DNA of 47,833 nt. Origin: Halorussus amylolyticus. Its GTDB lineage: Archaea; Halobacteriota; Halobacteria; Halobacteriales; Haladaptataceae. Location: the NCBI RefSeq assembly GCF_004143485.2, contig NZ_ML974130.1:679974-727806 (forward strand). The letters are read 5' to 3'. The stretch's first letter is position 1, and each line of letters starts with the position of its first letter. This document shows positions 1 to 7,870 of the stretch, piece after piece. The position numbers and the translations under genes were made by a program. The notes below the pieces were generated by a model. It was not told the DNA's origin and ran no database searches. It worked only from the letters and a program-made list of their open reading frames with translations.

Positions 1-75
1 CCCGGCTTCACCCCCGGGTGGCGGGGGGGGGGGGCCGCCCGCGGGGGCGGCGCGCCCCCCCCCCCGCCTGCTCTC
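1..75. other. G/C homopolymer contig edge
   Basis: The first ~75 bases are long runs of G and C with no coding character, unlike the normal haloarchaeal sequence that follows. The last ~75 bases of the window look the same. I read this as low-quality sequence at a contig end, not biology. Confidence 0.6.
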
Positions 76-111
76 GCACGGTACTTTGTCCCAGTCGTCG
101 GTCGCCAGTTT

Positions 112-1272
112 TCAGTCGTCGGTCGTCGGCCCGGAGGCCGACGAATCGAGACTGCCGGTGTCGAAGCCGCCCCAGTCGAACTTCCGCTGGAAGTACAGCG
201 CGACGTTGACGAGCGCGAGCAACACCGGAACTTCGATGAGCGGGCCGACGACCGTGGTGAACGCCACGCCCGACCCGACGCCGAACACCGCGACCGCGAC
301 CGCGATTGCGAGTTCGAAGTTGTTGCTCGCCGCGGTGAAGCCGATGGCGGTCGTCGTCGAATAGTCCGCGCCGATGCCCCGGCCCATCCCGAAGCTTACG
401 AGGAACATCACGACGAAGTAGATGGTCAGCGGGATGGCGATGAGCACCACGTCACCGGGCGCGGCGACGATGTTCTCGCCCTGCGTGGCGAACATCACGA
501 CGACCGTGAACAGCAGTGCGACCAGCGTCAGGGGGTCGATTTTCGGGACGAGCGTCTCGTCGTACCACTCCTCGCCCTTCGCGCGCGTGCCGACGTACCG
601 GGTGAGGAACCCGGCCGCGAACGGGATGCCGAGGAAGACGACGATGGCCTCGAACACCTGCACCGGAGTCACGTCGAAAGTGGTGATTCCGGCGACGAGC
701 GCCTCCATCCCCAACAGCGGGGGCAGGACAAGCGCGAAGAACCAGACGTACACCCCGTAGGTGATGATTTGAAAGAGGCTGTTGAACGCGACTAGTCCGG
801 TGACGTACTCGGTCGAACCCTCCGCGAGTTCGTTCCAGACGAGGACCATCGCGATACACCGGGCCATCCCGATGAAGACGAGTCCGAGGAAGAACTCGGG
901 ACGGGCCGGGAGTCCGGGGACGAGACCGCTGAAGAAGAACACCGCCAGCCCGAACATCAGCGTCGGGCCGATGAGCCAGTTCTGGACGAGGCTCAGGCCG
1001 AGGACCCGCCAGTTTCGGAACACGGTCGGGAGCCGCGAGTAGTCGGCCTTCGCCAGCGGCGGGTACATCATGAGGATGAGGCCGATTTCCACGAGATGGA
1101 GATTCTGAATCGGCTGGGTCACCGACGGCGCGACGAAGCCGAGACCCACGCCGACCGCCATCGCGCCGAAAATCCAGACGGTGAGGTACTTATTGAGGAA
1201 GTCCATCGAGCGCGGGTCGCCACAGCTCTCACAGCCGCAGTCCGGACCGTGGTCGTGGGCGGCGTCACTCAT
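112..1272 (-). CDS. arsB: Arsenite efflux transporter, ACR3 family
   Basis: Probable arsenite exporter of the Acr3/BASS fold, 386 aa with about ten hydrophobic helices. Family-typical stretches include [12 protein letters not shown] (helix 2 region) and [13 protein letters not shown], which carries the conserved cysteine thought to handle As(III). The short N-terminus holds a His/Cys cluster ([12 protein letters not shown]) that could bind metal. I place the start at 1272 rather than the in-frame ATG at 1284, because GGAGGG lies just upstream of 1272. With this start the gene overlaps the arsR stop by 8 bases, so the pair is probably cotranscribed and translationally coupled. The symbol follows common usage; acr3 would be equally correct. 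Confidence 0.93.
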   Translation of the reverse strand: MSDAAHDHGPDCGCESCGDPRSMDFLNKYLTVWIFGAMAVGVGLGFVAPSVTQPIQNLHLVEIGLILMMYPPLAKADYSRLPTVFRNWRVLGLSLVQNWLIGPTLMFGLAVFFFSGLVPGLPARPEFFLGLVFIGMARCIAMVLVWNELAEGSTEYVTGLVAFNSLFQIITYGVYVWFFALVLPPLLGMEALVAGITTFDVTPVQVFEAIVVFLGIPFAAGFLTRYVGTRAKGEEWYDETLVPKIDPLTLVALLFTVVVMFATQGENIVAAPGDVVLIAIPLTIYFVVMFLVSFGMGRGIGADYSTTTAIGFTAASNNFELAIAVAVAVFGVGSGVAFTTVVGPLIEVPVLLALVNVALYFQRKFDWGGFDTGSLDSSASGPTTDD

Positions 1273-1723
1273 CGCTCCCTCCATCGTCGCTCTCTCCGTC
1301 GTCGTTCCCTCGGTCGTCGCTCTCTCGGCTGACGCTCACGCTCCCGTCGAGGACCGTGACGAGCGCGACAGCGCGGTTGGTCGCGCGGTACTTCTTCCAG
1401 CGGCCGTCTTTCCGACCGGAGACGAGACCCGAATCCACGAGCGCCGAGAGCGCGTGACTGAGACCGCTCTCGGTCACATCCACGACCGCGTTGAGTTCGC
1501 AGACGCAGAGTTCCTCGCCCGCGGCCACGAGGACCCGGACGAGCGTGTAGCGCGTCTCGTTGGCGAGCGCCGAGAGCACGTCGAGTTCGGCGGCGACCCG
1601 GTCCGCGCCGACCGCGGCTTCGAGCGTCCCGAGTTCGTCGAGGCGGCGTTCGACATCTTCGTTTCGACACTCGCCGAGTTCGTCGGCGAGGTATCGCTCC
1701 AGTCGCTCGGTTGCGTGTGCCAT
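1265..1723 (-). CDS. arsR: ArsR-family metal-sensing repressor
   Basis: A winged-helix repressor of 152 aa that probably senses As(III)/Sb(III) and controls itself and the downstream exporter. Residues ~46-112 form the HTH. The ArsR signature ELCVCEL puts Cys73 and Cys75 at the start of the recognition region, the classic inducer site. Recognition helix [18 protein letters not shown] and wing KDGRWKKYR are clear. The C-terminus is an acidic Asp/Ser/Gly tail, and the first ~40 residues are an extension not typical of short bacterial ArsR. It is first in a two-gene operon. A TATA-like box at 1747-1756 places the start near the ATG. Confidence 0.92.
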   Translation of the reverse strand: MAHATERLERYLADELGECRNEDVERRLDELGTLEAAVGADRVAAELDVLSALANETRYTLVRVLVAAGEELCVCELNAVVDVTESGLSHALSALVDSGLVSGRKDGRWKKYRATNRAVALVTVLDGSVSVSRESDDRGNDDGESDDGGSDE

Positions 1724-1733
1724 CGAAAGTGAG

Positions 1734-1756
1734 TTGAATAGATGCTCAATTAATGC
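1734..1756 (-). promoter_or_regulatory. arsR promoter with possible operator dyad
   Basis: On the minus strand GCATTAATTG (1747-1756) sits 24-33 bases before the arsR ATG, as expected for a haloarchaeal TATA box of a leaderless gene. A dyad TTGA-N8-TCAA (1734-1749) overlaps its downstream edge, where an ArsR dimer would block initiation. The operator is inferred from position and symmetry only. Confidence 0.4.
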
Positions 1757-1970
1757 TTCCGATGTGAGCGCGGATATCGCGGAAATATCTCCGTAAGCGA
1801 GAAAAAGGAGCCACCTCGTCGGGAAAGTCGAGGTCTGTAGTTGTGGATTCTCTAAACCAATCTCGGAAATAATAGTCGGGCGTTCCGAACCTCCCGGCTC
1901 GCTGGCGCTCTCCGGTCGGTGTCACCGAGCGATAGCCACCGAAGCGCCCCTACGAGTAATCCATGATTAT

Positions 1971-2002
1971 GCATATTTTTTGATTTTCGAGACCAAATAT
2001 GC
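1971..2002 (+). promoter_or_regulatory. Inverted repeat upstream of the nucleobase permease
   Basis: GCATATTT (1971-1978) and AAATATGC (1995-2002) are perfect 8-base inverted arms separated by 16 bases. They lie just upstream of a TATA-like box (CTATTATCTG, 2017-2026) that is correctly spaced from the ATG at 2055. The placement, immediately upstream of TATA, fits an activator or repressor site. No regulator is identified. Confidence 0.35.
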
Positions 2003-2054
2003 GCTCGAACGCGAAACTATTATCTGATAACCCTCGCTTTGTCGGGGGTATAGG

Positions 2055-3434
2055 ATGGCAACCGACACAGACGGCGAGATAGACCTCGAATACGAACTCG
2101 ACGACCGACCGCCGTGGCCGAAGTCGCTCCTGCTGGGGCTACAGCACGTCGCGGTCATGATAGTTCCGGCGACCGCTGTCGCGTTCATCGTCGCGGGCGC
2201 GGTCGGCCTGAGCGCGGGCGACACCGCCTACATCGTCCAGATGGTCCTGCTGTTCTCGGGACTCGCGACGGTTCTGCAGGCGTACACCGTCGGCCCGGTC
2301 GGCGCGAAACTCCCCATCGTGATGGGGACGAGCTTCACGTTCGTCGGCGCGGCGTCGAGCATCGGCGTCGATTACGGCTTGGGAGCGGTCTTCGGCGCGA
2401 TTCTCGTCACCGGCTTCGCGGTCGAGGGACTCATCGGCTGGCAGTTCAAGCGCATCAAGCCCTTTTTCCCGCCGCTCGTGACCGGACTCGTGGTAATCAT
2501 CATCGGTCTCTACCTCGTCCCGGTCGCGATGGACTACGCGGCTGGCGGCGTGGGTGCGGCCGACTACGGTGCGACCCACAACGTCGGTCTCGCCGCGCTC
2601 GTCCTGTTCGTCGCGGTCGCGCTGAATCTGTTCACCGACGGCGTGACCCGGCTTCTCAGCACGCTCGTCGGTCTCGCGGTCGGCTACGTCGTCGCGCTCC
2701 CGCTCGGTCTCGTGGACTTCTCGCCGGTCGCGGACGCGGCGTGGTTCGCGGTTCCGCGACCCGGCGCGTTCGGGTTCTCGTTCGAACCCGTCCCAATCGT
2801 GACCTTCGCGTTCCTGTTTCTCGTCTCGGCGATGGAGACGGTCGGTGACATGTCGGGCATCACCGCCGCGGAGGGCCGCAACCCCGACAGCGAGGAACTT
2901 CGCGGCGGCCTCTTTACGGACGGACTCCTGAGTTCGCTCGGCTCGGTGTTCGCGGCGTTCCCGGTCACGTCGTTTTCGCAGAACGCGGGCATCGTGAACT
3001 TCACGGGCGTGATGAGCCGCCACGTCGTCGGCGTCGCGGGTGGCATCCTCGCGCTCCTCGGTCTCAGCCCGAAGGTGGGCGCGGCGGTCGCCACCATTCC
3101 GAGCGCCGTCTTCGGCGGTGCAGTCCTGCTGATGGCGGGGATGGTGGCCGCGAGCGGCGCGCGCCTCATCTTCCTCCACGTGGACCTCGACCGCCGGAAC
3201 ATGGTCATCGTCGCCGTCTCGCTCGGACTGGGTCTCGGCATCGCGACCCGCCCCGACGCGATTCAGGGGCTTCCGAGCGCCGCCCAGACCTTCTTCGGTC
3301 AGCCGGTCGTCCTGACCGCCCTGACCGCGCTCGTCCTCAACACCCTGACCCCCGGCGAGCAGAGTCCGCTGTTCGACGCGCCGCCCGAGACGCCCGTCGA
3401 TGCGGGCGAGGCTCCGGTCTCGACGGACGACTGA
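2055..3434 (+). CDS. NCS2 (xanthine/uracil) permease
   Basis: A nucleobase:cation symporter of 459 aa with about 12-14 hydrophobic segments. Family features include LGLQHVAVMIVPA near the N-terminus, the GPVGAKLPIVMGTSFTFVGA stretch around helix 3, and SAMETVGDMSGI followed by FPVTSFSQNAGIVNFTGVMSR, the NCS2 substrate-binding signature with its conserved Glu and the Q/N-containing loop. It resembles the xanthine/uric-acid branch more than UraA, but the substrate cannot be set from sequence alone. It is monocistronic, with its own TATA box and a hairpin directly after the stop codon. Confidence 0.93.
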   Translation: MATDTDGEIDLEYELDDRPPWPKSLLLGLQHVAVMIVPATAVAFIVAGAVGLSAGDTAYIVQMVLLFSGLATVLQAYTVGPVGAKLPIVMGTSFTFVGAASSIGVDYGLGAVFGAILVTGFAVEGLIGWQFKRIKPFFPPLVTGLVVIIIGLYLVPVAMDYAAGGVGAADYGATHNVGLAALVLFVAVALNLFTDGVTRLLSTLVGLAVGYVVALPLGLVDFSPVADAAWFAVPRPGAFGFSFEPVPIVTFAFLFLVSAMETVGDMSGITAAEGRNPDSEELRGGLFTDGLLSSLGSVFAAFPVTSFSQNAGIVNFTGVMSRHVVGVAGGILALLGLSPKVGAAVATIPSAVFGGAVLLMAGMVAASGARLIFLHVDLDRRNMVIVAVSLGLGLGIATRPDAIQGLPSAAQTFFGQPVVLTALTALVLNTLTPGEQSPLFDAPPETPVDAGEAPVSTDD

Positions 3435-3445
3435 GGAGGACAGCA

Positions 3446-3483
3446 TCGCGGCGACTGCCCGACTCGTCGGGCAGTCGCCGCGA
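3446..3483. terminator. Perfect 17-bp hairpin between convergent genes
   Basis: Arms TCGCGGCGACTGCCCGA (3446-3462) and TCGGGCAGTCGCCGCGA (3467-3483) pair perfectly around a 4-base loop. The hairpin starts just after the permease stop and before the end of the convergent rhodanese gene, so a bidirectional terminator or transcript-end stabiliser is likely. No U-tract follows. Confidence 0.55.
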
Positions 3484-3511
3484 GGCGGTCAGTCAGCGCA
3501 GAATCGGTCAG

Positions 3512-3883
3512 TCACCCCAAAAAGTTGCGGACCCACGACGAGAGCCGGTAGAGCAGTGTCCCGTTCTCGTACTGTCGCCACCCCCACATTCCCCCGGCGA
3601 GCGTGGCCGCTTCGCGGCCCCGCTCGCTCAGATAGCTCGTCGCCTTCCGCGCGACGACGCCTTTCTTGCAGACGGTGACGACTTCCGCGCCGGTCGGAAT
3701 CTCGTCCAGATGCGCTTCGAGAGCCTCGGTGTCGCCCTTCGCGAGGTCGCGGTACACCGGGGCGTTTTGGCTCCCGTCGATGTGCCCGGCCTGGTAGTCC
3801 TCTCGCGGCCGAACGTCGAGAATCACGAGGTCGTCGCCGCGCGACCGCCGCTCGTCGAGTTCCTCGGGGCGTATCTTGCTCAC
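3512..3883 (-). CDS. Single-domain rhodanese-like protein
   Basis: A stand-alone rhodanese fold of 123 aa. The first half shows ILDVRPREDYQAGHIDGSQN, the CH2A-type motif, and the active-site loop is CKKGVVAR with the persulfide cysteine at position 72. The GGMWGW motif follows at ~97-102. Such proteins carry sulfur as a cysteine persulfide or sulfurtransferase; the acceptor is unknown. The C-terminus is extended (YRLSSWVRNFLG). A clear TATA box (CGATATATCG, 3906-3915) 23-32 bases before the ATG gives it its own promoter, although it lies 82 bases after the same-strand spermidine-synthase-like gene. Confidence 0.9.
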   Translation of the reverse strand: MSKIRPEELDERRSRGDDLVILDVRPREDYQAGHIDGSQNAPVYRDLAKGDTEALEAHLDEIPTGAEVVTVCKKGVVARKATSYLSERGREAATLAGGMWGWRQYENGTLLYRLSSWVRNFLG

Positions 3884-3965
3884 GAGTCACGATTCCGAAC
3901 CGGAACGATATATCGGTGGCGCTCCGGGCGGCGACCCATCGGTGACTCCGGTCGAAGACACCGGC

Positions 3966-5540
3966 CTACGCCACCACTCGAACCGACTCGGCCGCGTTCG
4001 TTTCACTCGCGTTCGACTCAGATTCTTCGACCACGTACCGTTGGCCCACCATCGGGTCGAGCAGGCTATCGACCGGCGCGTGGTCGTCGCGGAGGACCGG
4101 CACGTCGTCGGTCTCGGGCGGCGACTGGTAGTTCGCGACCGCGTCGCTCAGATTGACGGCGGTGTCGCGCTCGCGGTTGCGCTCCCGGAAGTCGGATTCG
4201 GAGAGTCGCGTCTCGTCTTTCGTCGCCATCATCTCGACGTTCTGGACGACGCTCCCGCCCGCTGTCGGAAAGCTGTACACCTGTGGGAAGACGCGGCTCA
4301 TCGTCTTGTACTCGGCACGGTAGAACTTCGAGGCGGGACCGCTCGGGGCCGAGATGACGTTCGCAAAGAGGACGCCCTCCTCGGAGAGTCGGTCGTTCGC
4401 CAACTCCATGAACTCGACCGTGGTGAGTTCGAACGGCACCTTGTCCTTCTTGTAGGCGTCGAGGACGATGAGGTCGTAGGTCTCGTTGGCGTCCCGGAGG
4501 AACTGGCGGCCGCCCTCGTTGTAAATATTCAGCTTCTCGGACTCCTCGACGCCGAAGTAGCGCTCGGCGGTGTCGATGACCTCGGGGTCGATTTCGGCCA
4601 CGTCCACGGTCACGTCGTACTCCTCGGCGAAGTGCTTCGGACCGGTGAAGCCGCCGCCGCCGATGAACAGCACCCGGTCGATGTCGTCGGTGGCGAGGTG
4701 GGGCAAGTGGAAGTACCGGGTGTACTCGAAGACGTTGCGGTCGGGGTCGTTCAGGTCCATCGCGCTGTGTCGCTGGCCGTCGAGATACAGCGTCCGAGTG
4801 TCGCCGAGGTCGGCGACTTCGAGTTCCTGATACGGCGTCTGGGTCTGGTAGACGGTCTCGCCTCGGACCGAGTAGCCGAACGAGGGCGTGGCCGTCGCGG
4901 CGACGAGCAGGAGTGCGACCGCGAGGATGGCGAATCCCGACCGGCGCGAAATCGCGGGGAGTCGAAGCCCCAGCGCGGTCGCGACCAGAAGGAGGCCGAA
5001 GATGAGCGCGATGCGTTCGACGCTCAGCGCCGGGATGAGAAAGTACGTCGTGCCGAACGCGCCCACGATGCTCCCGATGGTGCCGAGCGCGTAGACGTGA
5101 CCCGACGCCTCGCCGATGCCTTCCTTCGCCGAGAGTTCGGCGGCGTAGGGGCTGATGAACCCGAGGAGGTACGTCGGCGGCCCGAACAGCAGCGTGATGG
5201 CCGGAAGCGACGCGAACCGGGCGGGGAGCGGGAAGCCCGACGCCCCGGCGAGAAGCATGTCGCCCGCGAAGATGAGGACCGCGACGTACGCCGCGGTGCC
5301 GAGAAACAGCCGGGACATCTTGGCGTTGGTCGCGCTGAACGCCGCACGCTTGCCCCCGTGGTGGTAGCCCAAACTCAGCGCCGCGAGGAAGACGCCGATG
5401 ATGCTCCCCCAGGTGTAGATGCTGCTGCCGAACTGGGGAGCCACGATTCGCCCCGCGAGGATTTCGAGGCCCATGCTCGCGACCCCCGAGACGAACACCG
5501 CGACCTCGGGCTTCGACGTTCGGTATCCGAACAGGTCCAT
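3966..5540 (-). CDS. Membrane-anchored spermidine-synthase-like protein
   Basis: A two-part protein of 524 aa. Residues ~10-250 form a hydrophobic membrane region resembling the fused-permease halves of bacterial spermidine synthase homologues. The C-terminal half is an aminopropyltransferase/SAM-type Rossmann domain with VLFIGGGGF (glycine loop, ~residue 291), VDVAEIDPEVID (acidic residue for the nucleoside) and LIVLDAYKKDKVP (catalytic Asp region, ~357). Polyamine synthesis is the family assignment, but many such fusions have no proven activity. The open frame extends far upstream through a repeat region. I choose the ATG at 5540 because TTAATG lies at -25 to -32, as in leaderless haloarchaeal genes; an ATG at 5567 is the alternative. 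Confidence 0.85.
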   Translation of the reverse strand: MDLFGYRTSKPEVAVFVSGVASMGLEILAGRIVAPQFGSSIYTWGSIIGVFLAALSLGYHHGGKRAAFSATNAKMSRLFLGTAAYVAVLIFAGDMLLAGASGFPLPARFASLPAITLLFGPPTYLLGFISPYAAELSAKEGIGEASGHVYALGTIGSIVGAFGTTYFLIPALSVERIALIFGLLLVATALGLRLPAISRRSGFAILAVALLLVAATATPSFGYSVRGETVYQTQTPYQELEVADLGDTRTLYLDGQRHSAMDLNDPDRNVFEYTRYFHLPHLATDDIDRVLFIGGGGFTGPKHFAEEYDVTVDVAEIDPEVIDTAERYFGVEESEKLNIYNEGGRQFLRDANETYDLIVLDAYKKDKVPFELTTVEFMELANDRLSEEGVLFANVISAPSGPASKFYRAEYKTMSRVFPQVYSFPTAGGSVVQNVEMMATKDETRLSESDFRERNRERDTAVNLSDAVANYQSPPETDDVPVLRDDHAPVDSLLDPMVGQRYVVEESESNASETNAAESVRVVA

Positions 5541-5564
5541 TGGTGTGGCGTAGGGCCAGTGGCT

Positions 5565-5572
5565 CATTAAGC
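5565..5572 (-). promoter_or_regulatory. TATA-like box deciding the start at 5540
   Basis: GCTTAATG on the minus strand is 25-32 bases before the ATG at 5540. It overlaps the alternative ATG (5567), so that upstream start would lie inside the promoter and is unlikely to be transcribed from here. Confidence 0.5.
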
Positions 5573-5682
5573 GTTGGCTCCTCACGGGACGTGTTTTTCG
5601 GAAGTGATTCGGTGGGACAGCTCGCCGGGAAACGGTCGGTGACACAAACCACGGAAAACGGCCGGTGACACACTCAACGTCG

Positions 5683-5824
5683 GGTGGGACTGAAAGGGGC
5701 GGCCCGGTCGCGGGCCGCAGGCCCGTGGTCGTCTCCGCGGGCCAGTATTTCCGCGCGAGCGGTGCGGAGAGCGCGGAAATATCCCGCGGAGCGACCGCGA
5801 CCGGGCCGGGGCTTTCTGGCTGTT
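5683..5824 (-). repeat. Structured dispersed repeat, copy A
   Basis: Read on the minus strand it begins AACAGCCAGAAAGCCCCGG and ends CCCCTTTCAGTCCCAC. It folds as follows. The outer stem is GCCCGGTCGCG / CGCGACCGGGC (11 bp). The middle stem GTCGCTCCGCGGG pairs with CCCGCGGAG-A-CGAC, leaving a bulged A. After an asymmetric internal loop, the inner stem is TATTTCCGCGC / GCGCGGAAATA, closed by the 14-nt loop TCTCCGCACCGCTC. Copies B (10.07 kb) and C (10.98 kb) share the architecture, loop and ends but have different stem sequences. It lies ~140 bases upstream of the spermidine-synthase-like gene on the same strand. It could be a small RNA, an mRNA leader or processing element, or a non-autonomous mobile element. 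Confidence 0.85.
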
Positions 5825-5938
5825 CTTTGCAGTCGATTTTGTGGCTCAGACTGATGTGACCGGGGCTTTCTGGCTGTTCTTTGCAGTCGATTTTGTGGCT
5901 CAGACTGATGTGACCGGGGCTTTCTGGCTGTTCTTTGC
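5807..5938. repeat. 54-bp tandem repeat (2.4 copies) of the element's 5' end
   Basis: Units 5807-5860 and 5861-5914 are identical, followed by a partial 24-base copy (5915-5938). Each unit contains the 5' head of the structured repeat (on the minus strand GCAAAGAACAGCCAGAAAGC plus CCCG) and 30 bases of flank. The head is thus present three times beside copy A. The remaining bases to 6129 hold no gene I can support. Confidence 0.9.
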
Positions 5939-6129
5939 TATCGTAACTGCGATTCCGAATCGCCTCCTTCACCTAGACATCACGAGCGCCCGAAAGCCAC
6001 GAACCGCTGGAGACCCAAACAGTCAACGATGGCACACGGCGCTCGCTCGGCCTGAGCGTGTCTTCGATGAGAGTGTGAAGGTGTTCGTCGGCCATCGTCA
6101 CATCGTTTCTTTCAACCAAATGTAACGGT

Positions 6130-6462
6130 ATGGCTCTTCATCCCGAGGGTCTGCCGTCGATGAAAGAACTGGAGTTCACCACTGGCCTCCACCGGGCGAC
6201 CATCCGCCAGCACGTAGAGACGCTCGCCGACGCGGAAATCGTCGAAGTCGTCGAGTTCCCTCCGGGCGAACGGACCAAGGGTCAACCGAGTAAATTCTAC
6301 GGAATCACCGAAACCGCCCGCGACGTGTTCGACCGGAACAACGTCTTCGTGAGAGAACACTGGCAGGAGGTCTACGCGCGAGTGGACAAGCAGGACGAAA
6401 TCGAGCGCGCACAGGCGGCACGTCGCCCCGACCGATACCCCGCCTCGTCGAGAGGCGAGTGA
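6130..6462 (+). CDS. Winged-helix regulator, possibly 5'-truncated
   Basis: A 110-aa winged-helix protein. The recognition helix region is SMKELEFTTGLHRATIRQHVETLADAEIV (residues ~10-38, quoted in two parts by position), and a basic wing with GERTKGQPSKFYGIT follows. The charged tail probably dimerises. The protein begins almost directly at the first helix of the fold (LHPEGLPSMKEL), so a short N-terminal piece seems to be missing; the upstream in-frame codons reach a stop at 6076 with no ATG or GTG. It lies next to a repeat-rich stretch, which fits loss of its original 5' end. Function unknown; probably a DNA-binding regulator of accessory origin. Confidence 0.6.
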   Translation: MALHPEGLPSMKELEFTTGLHRATIRQHVETLADAEIVEVVEFPPGERTKGQPSKFYGITETARDVFDRNNVFVREHWQEVYARVDKQDEIERAQAARRPDRYPASSRGE

Positions 6463-6506
6463 TTTTGTCTTTCGCTAAACACTGTTAATACGGATTCAGG
6501 ACAGTT

Positions 6507-6710
6507 TCAAACGGAGTTCCGATGCCTTCCGGCTCTGAGTAGCGAGATGAAGGAGTACAGCACGAATGAGATGGATATAAAGACGAAGTAGAATGCCGCA
6601 TTATCGTCCTCGAAAAGGGGTGCCGCCATAATCGCGAACGGTATCGAGACGATTGCGGATTGAATCGACTGTATATAATACGCATCGAGCGAAGTACGTC
6701 CATCTGTCAT
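6507..6710 (-). CDS. Small two-helix membrane protein
   Basis: A 67-aa ORF with two clear hydrophobic helices (AIVSIPFAIMAAPLF at ~19-33 and FYFVFISISFVLYSFISLL at ~40-58) and a short basic C-terminus. Its base composition is clearly lower in GC than the surrounding genes. No family recognised. The hydrophobic pattern and its position in a gene-free gap make a real small membrane protein more likely than a random frame, but the evidence is limited. Confidence 0.45.
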   Translation of the reverse strand: MTDGRTSLDAYYIQSIQSAIVSIPFAIMAAPLFEDDNAAFYFVFISISFVLYSFISLLRAGRHRNSV

Positions 6711-6839
6711 GATGGGGAGTTACAGTGAATGAACCTGAAATTTCTGATAGGAATATGACTACAGCGAATCCGAGGGTCTGTGCGTGAGTCTTTGAGGAGG
6801 GCAATCGCTCCGGAGATTGGACGGAGGGTCGAGCCGAGG

Positions 6840-6847
6840 TTTAAATA
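6840..6847 (+). promoter_or_regulatory. TATA-like box of the toxin-antitoxin operon
   Basis: TTTAAATA lies 23-30 bases before the ATG at 6870, the normal spacing for a leaderless haloarchaeal transcript. Confidence 0.5.
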
Positions 6848-6869
6848 ACTTCGCGCACGACTACGACGT

Positions 6870-7121
6870 ATGTCGGCAGAGATTTCGGACCGAGTGCGAG
6901 AAATTGCCCAAGCGCGCGACGTCCCCGAATCGAAGGTCTTCGAGCAGGCGCTCGAACGGGGACTGGAAACGCTCTGGGAGGATATCGTTCTCTCCCAGTA
7001 CTTCGAAGGAACACTCGACCGCGAGCAGGCGGTCGAGCAGGTCGGCCGGTCGAAGGTCGAGCGTGCGGAGCGTGAGCGTGAGGTCGTGGAGCAGGATGTC
7101 GATTGGGGTCTCAATGCGTGA
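6870..7121 (+). CDS. VapB/UPF0175-like antitoxin
   Basis: A small (83 aa), helical, charged protein. Its first half (DRVREIAQARDVPESKVFEQALERG, residues ~6-30) resembles a ribbon-helix-helix or UPF0175-type DNA-binding segment. The second half (LSQYFEGTLDREQAVEQVG) is typical of antitoxins paired with DUF3368 PIN proteins. The stop codon overlaps the GTG start of the downstream PIN gene in a GTGA junction, the layout of a toxin-antitoxin operon in which the antitoxin is made first and autoregulates. The assignment rests on gene order and size; sequence similarity alone is weak. Confidence 0.7.
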   Translation: MSAEISDRVREIAQARDVPESKVFEQALERGLETLWEDIVLSQYFEGTLDREQAVEQVGRSKVERAEREREVVEQDVDWGLNA

Positions 7122-7600
7122 GTCTCGTCGCAGTTGCTGACGCGGGGCCAATAATTCACTTAGCGGAAATCGAGTCGCTCGCGCTTCTCGCAGAGGTCGA
7201 CCAACTGTACCTTCCGGAGGTCGTCTACGACGAACTCGAAGTTGGTGGCCTTCCTGACGGTCTCGACAGTATCGAGTACGAACTCGTCACTACAACAATG
7301 ACGTGCATCGAGGACGAGGAGTTAGACCCCGGTGAAGCGTCGGCGCTCGCCGTTTCGAAAGAGCGCGACGCAGTACTGCTCACTGATGATTTAGCCGCCC
7401 GAGAAGTCGCCGCCCAGACGGGAGTCGAAGTTCACGGCTCAATCGGCGTTATAGCACTCGGCCACTCTCGCGGGCGACTCGACCGCGACGAGGCAGCCTC
7501 GCTCATGCGGACGCTCCAGCGTGAGACTAGCCTCTTCGTGACCGACGCGGTCGTCAGGCGCGGCATCGAACTACTCGACGAGCGCGGTCGTACCACGTGA
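7118..7600 (+). CDS. PIN-domain toxin (DUF3368/VapC-like)
   Basis: Probable ribonuclease toxin of 160 aa with a PIN fold. Acidic metal-binding residues appear in order: VADAGPIIHL (first Asp), YLPEVVYDEL (Glu), LDPGEASALAV (Glu) and LLTDDLAAREVA (Asp pair). GVEVHGSIGVIALG is a typical DUF3368 segment. I choose the GTG at 7118, which overlaps the antitoxin stop by four bases; the longer TTG start at 7103 is also open. All key acidic residues are present, so the toxin looks intact. Confidence 0.82.
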   Translation: MSLVAVADAGPIIHLAEIESLALLAEVDQLYLPEVVYDELEVGGLPDGLDSIEYELVTTTMTCIEDEELDPGEASALAVSKERDAVLLTDDLAAREVAAQTGVEVHGSIGVIALGHSRGRLDRDEAASLMRTLQRETSLFVTDAVVRRGIELLDERGRTT

Positions 7601-7614
7601 ACCAACAACATTCC

Positions 7615-7794
7615 TCACAGTCCGTCGAGCGCCATCGCGACCCCGACGAATCCCGAAGCGAGGCCGAACAGCATGATGGGAACGCCGAGCGAGAACAGGC
7701 CGCCGTCGTAGTCTCCGGTCGCGTTGCTGAGGGTCAGAAAGCCCCCGAAGACGACGATGGCGATTGCGAACCGCTGAACCGAGTCGGCGAGCAT
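7615..7794 (-). CDS. Small two-helix membrane protein (59 aa)
   Basis: A short ORF that translates to MLADSVQRFAIAIVVFGG at its start and GFVGVAMALDGL at its end, with two hydrophobic segments around a polar GDYDGGLF turn. Codon bias (third-position G/C) matches haloarchaeal genes. It is convergent with the PIN toxin. Similar short two-helix proteins are common in haloarchaea; no function is known. Confidence 0.65.
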   Translation of the reverse strand: MLADSVQRFAIAIVVFGGFLTLSNATGDYDGGLFSLGVPIMLFGLASGFVGVAMALDGL

Positions 7795-7870
7795 ACTTCG
7801 TGAGAGCTTCCTGAGGTGTCAAAAACATTTCGTCGTGGCGTCGGGGCGGCCGGGCGCTCGGTCATCCTGC

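Noticed and set aside
2139-3446. Long antisense frame opposite the nucleobase permease
   Set aside because: It is a by-product of GC-rich codon use; its composition is Arg/Asp-rich noise and it has no domain pattern.
3876-5570. Plus-strand 564-aa frame opposite the spermidine-synthase-like gene
   Set aside because: The opposite frame has membrane helices and catalytic motifs; this one has none.
5807-5938. Evenly spaced repeats that resemble a CRISPR array
   Set aside because: The 30-base spacers are identical, so this is a tandem duplication. No cas genes are present.
5541-5972. N-terminal extension of the spermidine-synthase-like frame to 668 aa
   Set aside because: The extension translates tandem repeats and a non-coding structured element, and the TATA box at 5565-5572 lies inside it.
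5990-6094. Short minus-strand frame starting MADEHLHTLIEDTLRP
   Set aside because: It is 40 codons or fewer, has no TATA box at the right place and no family pattern; it may be a gene fragment.
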